13,381 nucleotides of DNA, from positions 1 to 13,381 of the forward strand of contig JAAYMJ010000176.1 of NCBI GenBank assembly GCA_012521455.1, in the 5' to 3' direction. This document shows positions 7,449 through 13,381 of this stretch, piece by piece. Under the pieces are notes generated by a model. The model was not told the DNA's origin and ran no database searches. It saw only the letters and a list, made by a program, of their open reading frames with translations. This DNA comes from Clostridiaceae bacterium (GTDB lineage: Bacteria > Bacillota > Clostridia > UMGS1883 > JAAYMJ01). A program made the translations under genes and the position numbers. Each line of letters starts with the position of its first letter. Position 1 is the first letter of the stretch.

Positions 7449-8908
7449 TACCATTAAAAGACACTTGGAACGCAAGACAAAACTACACAATGCTTGCCGA
7501 CTTTTATGAGTTTACCATGGCAAACGGGTATCTTCAAAACAACATGCAGGATAAAATCGCCTACTTTGATATGTTTTTCAGGAAAGTTCCCGACAACGGA
7601 GGCTTTGCCATCATGGTGGGGACGGAACAGCTGATTGAATATATCAAAAACTTAAAATTTGATGATGAGGACATTGAATACTTCAGGTCAAAAAAAATAT
7701 TCAGCGAAGATTTTTTGGAATATCTTAAAAACTTCAAATTCACCTGTGACGTCTGGGCAATGCCTGAAGGGACCCCCATATTTCCCGGGGAACCCATGGT
7801 AATTGTTAGAGGCCCCATAATCCAGGCCCAGCTTGTGGAAACCATGATTTTGCTTACCGTAAACCACCAAAGCCTTATTGCCACAAAGGCCAACCGCATT
7901 GTGAGGGCCGCAAAAGGCGCGCCAGTCATGGAATTTGGCACAAGGCGGGCCCACGGCTATCACAGCGCGATTTTCGGTGCAAGGGCAGCATATATCGCGG
8001 GCTGCGCGGGAAGCGCCTGCACCATGGCGGACCGCCACTACGAAATCCCCGCAATGGGCACCATGGCCCATTCATGGATCCAAACCTTCCCTTCCGAATA
8101 TGAAGCCTTTAAAGCATACGCGGAAGTATATCCTGACAACTGCACCCTTTTGGTTGATACCTACAATGTCTTAAAATCAGGTATGCCCAACGCCATCAGG
8201 GTGTTTAACGAAGTAGTGGTGAAAAAAGGGTATAGGCCCAAAGGCGTGAGGATTGACTCAGGGGATATCGCTTATCTATCCCGCAAAATGCGCAAAATGT
8301 TAGACGAAGCGGGTTTTCCAGACTGCAAAATCATTGTTTCAAACTCCCTTGACGAATACATTATCCAAGACATAATAAACCAAGGGGCAAAGGTTGACGT
8401 GTTCGGCGTGGGCGAAAGGCTCATTACCAGCAAGAGCGAGCCCGTCTTCGGCGGGGTTTACAAACTTGTGGCCATTGAGGAAAACGGGAAAATCATACCC
8501 AAAATCAAACTTTCCGAAGATGTGGGCAAAATCACAATCCCCGGCTTTAAGCAGGTTTACAGGCTTTACTCCAGGGAAACCGGGGAAGCAATCGCCGACG
8601 TTATTACCAAATTCCACGAAGAAATTGACGACACCAAGCCCTACACCATCTTCGACCCCGTTCACACATGGAAGCGCAAGACCCTCACCGACTTTAAGGC
8701 CAAAAAATTGTTGGTTAAAATATTTGAAAATGGAAAATGTATATATAGGTCCCCGTCCCTTGAGGAAATAAGAAAGTACTGCAAGGAACAGGTGGACACA
8801 TTATGGGACGAAGTAAAGCGTTTTGAAAACCCCCACAAATACTATGTGGACCTATCCCAGGAATTGTGGGACGAAAGACAAATGCTTCTTAACGAATATT
8901 CCAATTAA
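7445..8908 (+). CDS. pncB: Nicotinate phosphoribosyltransferase
   Basis: The enzyme makes nicotinate mononucleotide from nicotinate and PRPP, with ATP hydrolysis, in the cytoplasm. This is the entry step of the Preiss-Handler NAD salvage route. The 487 residues match the longer bacterial form. Visible hallmarks are LADFYEFTMANGY near the N-terminus, EFGTRRAHG, GTMAHSW (His209, the position expected to be phosphorylated during catalysis), IRIDSGD-like RIDSGDIAYLS for phosphoribose binding, SNSLDEYII, and FGVGERLITS. I place the start at TTG 7445, whose last two bases belong to the pepF stop (TTGA overlap), because of the AAGGGG site upstream; ATG 7490 (residue 16) is the alternative. The overlap implies translational coupling to pepF, and the next gene starts 12 bases after the stop, so this is the middle gene of a three-gene operon. 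No nadD or nadE is nearby. Confidence 0.95.
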   Translation: MIPLKDTWNARQNYTMLADFYEFTMANGYLQNNMQDKIAYFDMFFRKVPDNGGFAIMVGTEQLIEYIKNLKFDDEDIEYFRSKKIFSEDFLEYLKNFKFTCDVWAMPEGTPIFPGEPMVIVRGPIIQAQLVETMILLTVNHQSLIATKANRIVRAAKGAPVMEFGTRRAHGYHSAIFGARAAYIAGCAGSACTMADRHYEIPAMGTMAHSWIQTFPSEYEAFKAYAEVYPDNCTLLVDTYNVLKSGMPNAIRVFNEVVVKKGYRPKGVRIDSGDIAYLSRKMRKMLDEAGFPDCKIIVSNSLDEYIIQDIINQGAKVDVFGVGERLITSKSEPVFGGVYKLVAIEENGKIIPKIKLSEDVGKITIPGFKQVYRLYSRETGEAIADVITKFHEEIDDTKPYTIFDPVHTWKRKTLTDFKAKKLLVKIFENGKCIYRSPSLEEIRKYCKEQVDTLWDEVKRFENPHKYYVDLSQELWDERQMLLNEYSN

Positions 8909-8920
8909 AGGAGGGATATT

Positions 8921-10018
8921 ATGAGCGAAAGCTTTTTTATGCCCGTTCACGTCATAATGGGAGAAAACTGCGTTTTAGAAAATAAGGACAGATTTAAGCT
9001 TGGTAAAAAAGCGCTCATCGTGTCAGGCCCAAGCAGCGCCAAAAAAAGCGGGGCTTTAGATGACGTTATAAAGGTATTATCCGACATAAACATACCCTAT
9101 GACATTTTCGACAAGGTTGAAAACAACCCCACCATTGAAAACGTCTACGAAGGCGGTCAATTTGCTAAAAAGGTGGGGGCGGATTTCATCATAGGTATTG
9201 GCGGCGGCTCGCCGCTAGACGCGGCAAAAGCTGTGGCGGTTTACGCCACCAATGATATTGAGCCCATGAAAATTTTTGACGGCGTGTACGAAAGCGACCC
9301 GCTTCCCATGATTTTAATCCCCACAACGGCGGGCACGGGAAGCGAAGTGACCCAGTATTCAATCCTCACCCTTAATTCCATCCAAAACAAGCGCAGTTTT
9401 ACATCGGAAAAGGTTTTTGCAAAATACGCCTTTTTGGACGGACGCTACACCATGAGCCTGTCTTTAAGCGTTACCATCAACACCATGCTTGACGCCATGA
9501 GCCACTGCATTGAAAGCATACTAAACAAAAACTCAAATACCACCAGCGAAATGATTGCCCTGGACGGGCTTAGGCGCATTGCCCGCTCAATTAAGTATGT
9601 AAAAGAGGGGAATATCCCCCTCCCGGTTAGGCAAAACCTGCTTGTAGCTTCCACCCTGGGGGGTATCGCCATAGCCCAGACAGGCACAACAATCCCTCAT
9701 TCCATGGGATACCAGCTTACTTATTTCAAAGACGTGCCCCATGGAAAGGCAAACGCCCTCTTTATGGGCGAATTCCTATCCTTTGTCGAAAAGAGCATGC
9801 CTAAAAAAGTCGCCCTGATTTACCAGGCGTTGGGGCTTAGCGGCAACAGCGAGTTTAGAAGCTTAATTTACAGCTTAATTGAAAAGGACGTAAAAATTAC
9901 AACGGAAGAAATATTAAAATACGCCAGCGTTTCAATAAACGCAAAAAACGTGCAAAACTGCCCGGTTAAAGTTACCGAAGAAGACGAGGTTATGATTTAC
10001 AAAAATAGCCTTCTTTAA
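8921..10018 (+). CDS. Iron-containing alcohol dehydrogenase (group III)
   Basis: A 365-residue NAD(P)-dependent dehydrogenase of the Fe-ADH family (relatives: FucO, butanol dehydrogenase, lactaldehyde reductase). The N-terminal nucleotide domain has IIGIGGGSPLDAAKAVA and PTTAGTGSEVTQ. All four expected metal ligands are present: Asp191 and His195 in LDAMSHCIE, His260 in IPHSMGY, and His274 in VPHGKANA, with the same spacings as FucO (4 and 14 residues). It is a little shorter than the usual ~380-390, mainly at the C-terminus, but ends without a frameshift. A very strong AGGAGGG site overlaps the end of pncB's stop region, 5 bases before the ATG, so it is expressed with pepF and pncB. The likely role is reduction of a fermentation aldehyde or oxidation of a small alcohol. 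The substrate cannot be read from sequence, so I give no gene symbol. Confidence 0.93.
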   Translation: MSESFFMPVHVIMGENCVLENKDRFKLGKKALIVSGPSSAKKSGALDDVIKVLSDINIPYDIFDKVENNPTIENVYEGGQFAKKVGADFIIGIGGGSPLDAAKAVAVYATNDIEPMKIFDGVYESDPLPMILIPTTAGTGSEVTQYSILTLNSIQNKRSFTSEKVFAKYAFLDGRYTMSLSLSVTINTMLDAMSHCIESILNKNSNTTSEMIALDGLRRIARSIKYVKEGNIPLPVRQNLLVASTLGGIAIAQTGTTIPHSMGYQLTYFKDVPHGKANALFMGEFLSFVEKSMPKKVALIYQALGLSGNSEFRSLIYSLIEKDVKITTEEILKYASVSINAKNVQNCPVKVTEEDEVMIYKNSLL

Positions 10019-10029
10019 AAAAATTAAAT

Positions 10030-10050
10030 GATTCTTTATATTAAAGAATC
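10030..10050. repeat. Perfect 9-bp inverted repeat just upstream of degV
   Basis: GATTCTTTA and TAAAGAATC flank a 3-base TAT centre. It ends 4 bases before the degV ribosome-binding site. No T-run follows on either strand, so it is a poor terminator. It could be an operator for a dimeric repressor or an mRNA hairpin in the leader; I do not recognise the motif. Confidence 0.7.
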
Positions 10051-10065
10051 AAAAGGAGAATTTAT

Positions 10066-10893
10066 ATGGATTTTAGAATTGTAGTTGATAGCTGCTGCGA
10101 ACTTGTGGACGAATTAAAAGAGTTTGGGGTAAAGAGGGTACCCCTTACCATGCGGGTCGGGGATTTGGAATTTCGGGACGATGAGAATTTGGATTTAGGG
10201 CACTTTATCAAAGTCATGAACTCATCCCCCAATCCCCCTACCTCAAGCTGCCCCTCCCCCGCGGAATACGCGGACATATTTAAAGAAAGCAATAAGACCA
10301 CCTTTGTGGTTACATTGTCCAACAAGCTTTCAGGCTCCTACAACAGCGCGAATTTAGCCAAATCAATGGTTGAGGAAGAAGGCCATGACGTACATGTATT
10401 TGACTCAAAAAGCGCCTCAGCAGGCGAAATTTTAGTGGCGCTAAAGATAAAGGAACTCATTGAAAAAGGCTTGCCAAAAGCGGCAATCATTGAAAAAGTG
10501 GAACATTTCATAAATAACATGAGAACCTTTTTTGTGCTGGAAAACTTAAACACCCTCGTAAAAAACGGCCGTATTAACAAAATCGTCGCAGGCCTTGCCC
10601 AGGTTTTAAACATAAGGGCGGTGCTAGGGTCCGATGACGGGAACATATCCTTCTTTGCCCGGGCAAGGGGGGCAAAAATGGCGGTGGAAAAACTCCTTGA
10701 CATGATTAAAAAATACGGGGAGGACACCAAAGACAAAATCCTTGTGGTAACCCACTGCAACAACCACGAGTACGCCAAAATGCTCTGCGACAAGGCAAAA
10801 GAACTTTTTAACTTTAAAAAAATCTACCTTGCCCCCACAGGTGGGCTATCCAGCATGTACGCAAACGAAGGCGGCATAATTATAGCGTTTTAA
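10066..10893 (+). CDS. DegV family protein, fatty-acid-binding (FakB-like)
   Basis: A 275-residue DegV-fold protein. Characterised members (FakB) bind one fatty acid and present it to the kinase FakA for phosphorylation, feeding exogenous fatty acids into phospholipids. Family landmarks are the N-terminal IVVDSCCEL strand (usually VTDS), SSCPSPAEYADIF, VVTLSNKLSGSYNSA, VFDSKSASAGE, the LENLNTLVKNGRI segment, and an end with APTGGLSSMYANEGG. These include the Ser/Thr and SGSYNSA regions that hold the fatty-acid carboxylate. No fakA-like kinase is in the window. AAGGAG lies 7 bases before the ATG. The gene could be read through from the dehydrogenase (47-base gap) or have its own control through the inverted repeat just upstream. 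It is followed by a bidirectional terminator shared with the minus-strand hyd operon. Confidence 0.92.
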   Translation: MDFRIVVDSCCELVDELKEFGVKRVPLTMRVGDLEFRDDENLDLGHFIKVMNSSPNPPTSSCPSPAEYADIFKESNKTTFVVTLSNKLSGSYNSANLAKSMVEEEGHDVHVFDSKSASAGEILVALKIKELIEKGLPKAAIIEKVEHFINNMRTFFVLENLNTLVKNGRINKIVAGLAQVLNIRAVLGSDDGNISFFARARGAKMAVEKLLDMIKKYGEDTKDKILVVTHCNNHEYAKMLCDKAKELFNFKKIYLAPTGGLSSMYANEGGIIIAF

Positions 10894-10894
10894 A

Positions 10895-10925
10895 ATAAAA
10901 AACGCGCCGGTTGGCGCGTTTTTTT
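10895..10925. terminator. Bidirectional terminator between degV and hydE
   Basis: AACGCGCC (10901-10908) and GGCGCGTT (10913-10920) form a perfect 8-bp stem with a GGTT loop. The stem is preceded by an A-run and followed by a T-run, so it has a T-tail on both strands. Only about 30 bases separate the two convergent stop codons, and the plus-strand T-run reaches into the hydE stop codon at 10924-10926. Confidence 0.9.
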
Positions 10926-11934
10926 ATTCCACCAGTGAATCCCCCCGTGAAAAGTCCATTACATGCCCGCTTGATTCAATCCTTCTTTTTAAGCATGCGG
11001 CGCACTCCGCCGCCTCTTCACCTGTGCAGATTTTGCCGTCGTATAATGAATAGGCCTTCCTGACACCTACGGGGGATAAATTGGGCATTACCACGTTGGC
11101 GCCTGCCTGAAAGCCCATTTCCCTGCCTTTGGGGTGGATTGTGCCAAGGGCTGTGGTGGAAGGGAGAAGCACCTTTGGAAGCATAATTCTTATTATTGCT
11201 AAAAGCGTAAGCGTCTTTTGAAGCGTCCCCTCAGGAAAATCCCTAAAGGGGGTGTCCTTATGCGGGATAAATGGTCCAATCCCCACCATATGGGGGTTTA
11301 GCTCTGTTAAAAACAGCAAATCATCCACAATGTGCTCATCCGTCTGATAGGGGGAACCCACCATAAAGCCCGCCCCCACCTGAAAACCTAACTCTTTTAA
11401 ATCATAAAGGCACTTTTTGCGGTTTTTCAAAGAAAGTTCCTTTGGGTGCAGCATACCATAATGGGCAGGGTTTGCGGTTTCATGGCGCAAAAGGTACCTG
11501 TCCGCCCCCGCCTCCTTATACCTTTTATATGTATCCCTGCTCTTTTCCCCAAAAGAAATTGTCACCGCGCAGTCAGGGTATCTGGATTTAATCTCATAAA
11601 TTATCTCACACATTAAATCGTCATTGTAGTACGGGTCCTCCCCGCCTTGCAGCACAAAGGTGTGAAAACCCAGCCTGTAACCGGTTTCACAGCAGGACAA
11701 AATCTCTTCTTTTGTCAGCCTGTACCTTTGGGCGTTTTTGTTTGAGCGCCTGATCCCGCAGTAAAAACAATCGTTTTTGCAGTAGTTTGTAAACTCTATC
11801 AAACCCCTTACAAAAATTTTCTTCCCGTAGTGGGCGTCCCTAACTTTTCTTGCTTCCTCAAAAAGGTTATCCGGCGGATTTTTTATTAAATTGAGCAGTT
11901 CGTGTCTGTCCATGCGTAAAATTTTATCCGTCAT
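10924..11934 (-). CDS. hydE: [FeFe]-hydrogenase maturase HydE (radical SAM)
   Basis: A 336-residue radical SAM enzyme that processes the Fe(CO)2(CN)-cysteine product of HydG on the way to the H-cluster's two-iron subsite, in the cytoplasm. FTNYCKNDCFYCGIRR carries the CxxxCxxC motif (Cys52, Cys56, Cys59) for the SAM-binding 4Fe-4S cluster. HETANP and the IGPFIPHKDTPF region fit HydE and its biotin-synthase-like relatives. The C-terminal CTGEEAAECAAC (Cys303, Cys311, Cys314) has the same C-x7-C-x2-C spacing as the accessory cluster site known from Thermotoga HydE, so that optional second cluster is probably bound here. The ATG overlaps the hydF stop by ATGA, with AAGGAAGG just upstream: translational coupling. 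A later in-frame ATG (residue 8) exists but lacks such a site. PylB, a related enzyme, is unlikely given the hyd neighbours. Confidence 0.96.
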   Translation of the reverse strand: MTDKILRMDRHELLNLIKNPPDNLFEEARKVRDAHYGKKIFVRGLIEFTNYCKNDCFYCGIRRSNKNAQRYRLTKEEILSCCETGYRLGFHTFVLQGGEDPYYNDDLMCEIIYEIKSRYPDCAVTISFGEKSRDTYKRYKEAGADRYLLRHETANPAHYGMLHPKELSLKNRKKCLYDLKELGFQVGAGFMVGSPYQTDEHIVDDLLFLTELNPHMVGIGPFIPHKDTPFRDFPEGTLQKTLTLLAIIRIMLPKVLLPSTTALGTIHPKGREMGFQAGANVVMPNLSPVGVRKAYSLYDGKICTGEEAAECAACLKRRIESSGHVMDFSRGDSLVE

Positions 11935-13112
11935 ACCAACCTTCCTTGCATAAATATTTCGCTCGCCCGTTTTAATATCCCGTTTAGGTATGCCAGCGCT
12001 ATGCCGTAGTTTGTAATTGGCACGTTATTTCGCTTACAGTCCCTTATATTTTCCAAAACAGCCTTTTTGGTAATCATGCAGTTTCCGCAGGCGATAGCCA
12101 GGTCATATTTTGACAAATCCTTCGGGAAATCGTACCCTGTATAGTATTCAAAATTAAGGCTTTTTCCTGTGTGCTTTTGTAAAAGCTTAGGGATTTTAAC
12201 CCTGCCAATGTCCTCATGGTTTGAATTGTGGGTGCAGCCCTCATGCATTAAAACGGTGCTGCCATCTTTTAAATTCTTTATCCCTTCCGCGCCCCGCAAA
12301 AGCTCAAAAAAATCCCCTTTCTGCCTTGCCAAAAGCATTGAAAAGCTGGTAAGCATTATATCCTTTGGAACAATGGCGTCTACTTCAAAAAAGGCCTGTG
12401 AGTCGGTGATTACCAAATCCACCTTCTTTAAATCGGAAAGGGCGCTTTCAAGCTCCGAGGGCCTTACAACGTAGCTTTTTATCCCGCAGTCCAGACACTC
12501 CCTCAAAAGCATAACCTGCGGGAGTATCAGCCTGCCTTTCGGCGCCTCGCTGTCTATGGGCACAACCATGATAACGGTGCTTCCCGCGGGTAGCAAATCC
12601 GAAATCAGCCTTTGCTCTTCCTCACTATCAAGCTTTCTTAAACTTTCAATGAGCCTTTCTTTTAACTCCTCAATCCCGGAATTGTCAACATTTGAAACAA
12701 ACACCGCGCCGGGGTTTTCTTTTTTTAACTTTTTTAGGGTTTTTTCATCTATTAAATCGCATTTGGTAAACACGGTTATGTAAGGAAGCCCAATCTTTGG
12801 GTCTGGGGTTTTGTCAAAAACGTCTTTTACATAAATTAAAAACTCGCTTTTTCTAATTGCCTCCTGCGTCTTTTTAACCCTAAGTTCCCCCAAAGCAGAC
12901 TCATCCATAATCCCGGCGGTGTCTATAAAAGCCACAGGCCCGTAGGGTATAAGTTCCGCCGCCTTTACCACGGGGTCGGTGGTCGTGCCTTTTTGTTCGC
13001 TTATTATTGAATAGTCCTGACCTATTAATTTATTAAAAAGGGAGGATTTCCCCGAATTTGTTTTGCCGTATAGCACTATGTGCTTTCTTTGAGATAAGGG
13101 TGTCTTTTCCAT
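11931..13112 (-). CDS. hydF: [FeFe]-hydrogenase maturation GTPase HydF
   Basis: A 393-residue GTPase and iron-sulfur scaffold that receives the two-iron precursor and hands it to apo-hydrogenase. The N-terminal Era-like G domain has GKTNSGKS (Walker A, Gly16-Ser23), a GTTTDPV switch I, DTAGIMD (G3), and FTKCD (G4). The C-terminal cluster domain has CTH (Cys293, His295) and CGNC (Cys342, Cys345), the CxH...CxxC arrangement that holds the 4Fe-4S cluster. The residue directly before CGNC is Ala341, where many HydF proteins have His. I start at ATG 13112, not at the in-frame GTG 13118, because the GTG overlaps the last base of the GGAGG ribosome-binding site (13122-13118), which gives ideal 5-base spacing to the ATG. 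It follows hydG by 10 bases and overlaps hydE by 4: the middle gene of hydG-hydF-hydE. Confidence 0.96.
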   Translation of the reverse strand: MEKTPLSQRKHIVLYGKTNSGKSSLFNKLIGQDYSIISEQKGTTTDPVVKAAELIPYGPVAFIDTAGIMDESALGELRVKKTQEAIRKSEFLIYVKDVFDKTPDPKIGLPYITVFTKCDLIDEKTLKKLKKENPGAVFVSNVDNSGIEELKERLIESLRKLDSEEEQRLISDLLPAGSTVIMVVPIDSEAPKGRLILPQVMLLRECLDCGIKSYVVRPSELESALSDLKKVDLVITDSQAFFEVDAIVPKDIMLTSFSMLLARQKGDFFELLRGAEGIKNLKDGSTVLMHEGCTHNSNHEDIGRVKIPKLLQKHTGKSLNFEYYTGYDFPKDLSKYDLAIACGNCMITKKAVLENIRDCKRNNVPITNYGIALAYLNGILKRASEIFMQGRLV

Positions 13113-13117
13113 AGGCA

Positions 13118-13122
13118 CCTCC
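13118..13122 (-). promoter_or_regulatory. Ribosome-binding site deciding the hydF start
   Basis: On the minus strand GGAGG lies 5 bases before ATG 13112 and touches the in-frame GTG at 13118, which therefore cannot be the start. It sits right beside the hydG stop codon at 13125-13123. Confidence 0.85.
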
Positions 13123-13381
13123 TTATATAAATAAGTCCCTTGCCCCTTGATAGATTAATTCCACGTTTTTCTTCACAAGCTCTTTAATCTTTTGGTTTTG
13201 TATATTTTCAATTTCCCGCTCTATAACCCGCTTTGCCTTCTGCTTGAATTCCTCATCACCATAATCCTGGGTATATTCCGCCAGCGTCATTATGGCGTTA
13301 GGCAGGCACACGTTTTTGATGTTCCCGCTTTTTGCCAAGGACATAAACCTGTCCCCCGTCCTTCCGCTTCTGTAGCATGCG
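13123..13381 (-). CDS. hydG: [FeFe]-hydrogenase maturase HydG, C-terminal fragment (cut by the window edge)
   Basis: The frame stays open to the right edge, so the ATG at 13344 is internal and only the last 85 residues are seen. The visible start, ACYRSGRTGDRF, is the conserved end of the HydG C-terminal CTAC motif. Its second Cys (codon 13377-13375) is expected to bind the auxiliary cluster carrying the labile iron where CO and cyanide are loaded. The following MSLAKSGNIKNVCLPNAIMTLAEYTQDYGDE region is also typical of the HydG C-terminus. HydG splits tyrosine by radical SAM chemistry to give CO and cyanide. It ends in TAA at 13123, 10 bases before the hydF ATG, so it is the upstream gene of the operon; its promoter lies outside the window. 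ThiH, a relative, lacks this C-terminal motif. Confidence 0.93.
   Translation of the reverse strand, partial: ACYRSGRTGDRFMSLAKSGNIKNVCLPNAIMTLAEYTQDYGDEEFKQKAKRVIEREIENIQNQKIKELVKKNVELIYQGARDLFI

Noticed and set aside
7561..8071. Two overlapping minus-strand open frames of ~126 codons inside the pncB gene
   Set aside because: Both are mirror frames of a conserved enzyme, with low-complexity composition and no plausible start signals.
10030..10050. The inverted repeat as a terminator for the dehydrogenase operon
   Set aside because: It is an AT-rich stem with no T-run on either strand.
13113..13118. GTG at 13118 as the hydF start
   Set aside because: It overlaps the GGAGG ribosome-binding site itself; the ATG at 13112 has correct 5-base spacing.
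13123..13344. A stand-alone 73-residue gene beginning at ATG 13344
   Set aside because: The frame is open upstream to the edge and reads ACYRSGRTGDRF, so it is the end of HydG.
1..13381. CRISPR array, insertion sequence, prophage or tRNA
   Set aside because: I found no regularly spaced repeats, transposase or phage motifs, terminal inverted repeats around genes, or tRNA-like TTCRANYC context. Genes look uniform in style throughout.

Overview
The window looks like the chromosome of an anaerobic, endospore-forming member of the Clostridia. The strongest clues are a set of [FeFe]-hydrogenase maturases (HydG, HydF, HydE), which marks a hydrogen-metabolising anaerobe. A very short alpha/beta-type small acid-soluble spore protein (SASP) gene marks a spore-former. 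Strong AGGAGG-type ribosome-binding sites, two apparent TTG starts, and clear hairpin-plus-T-run terminators fit a low-to-middling G+C Firmicute. I cannot name a genus from sequence reading alone.

Layout. (1) Positions 1-3542, plus strand: the 3' part of a large multidomain phosphodiester glycosidase, followed 25 bases later by a non-hydrolysing UDP-GlcNAc 2-epimerase (wecB/mnaA type). This is a cell-envelope glycan pair, closed by a perfect hairpin terminator near 3640-3672. (2) Positions 3756-5557: a stand-alone oligopeptide-type solute-binding protein with its own promoter and a TTG start, then the 52-residue SASP, then a terminator. (3) Positions 5613-10018: a promoter followed by oligoendopeptidase F, nicotinate phosphoribosyltransferase (overlapping by 4 bases, TTG start) and an iron-type alcohol dehydrogenase. 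The spacing says one operon. A DegV/FakB-like fatty-acid-binding protein follows after a 47-base gap that holds a perfect 9-bp inverted repeat. (4) A bidirectional terminator (10895-10925) separates degV from the convergent hydG-hydF-hydE operon on the minus strand, which runs off the right edge.

How the genes work together. The hyd genes form one assembly line: HydG supplies the Fe(CO)(CN) synthon, HydE processes it, and HydF carries the two-iron precursor to apo-hydrogenase. The hydrogenase itself is not in the window. PepF, NAD salvage and the Fe-dependent dehydrogenase look like fermentative housekeeping: peptide turnover, NAD supply, and NAD(P)H-linked alcohol/aldehyde redox. The glycosidase and epimerase pair fits GlcNAc/ManNAc-containing wall polymers.

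Most of the window is ordinary core genome. The points that deserve a second look are the unusually short SASP gene, an Ala where the HydF cluster motif usually has His, the orphan binding protein without a lipobox, the degraded-looking C-terminal module of the glycosidase, and the repeated octamer GGCGCGCC. I see no CRISPR array, transposase, prophage gene, tRNA or rRNA.
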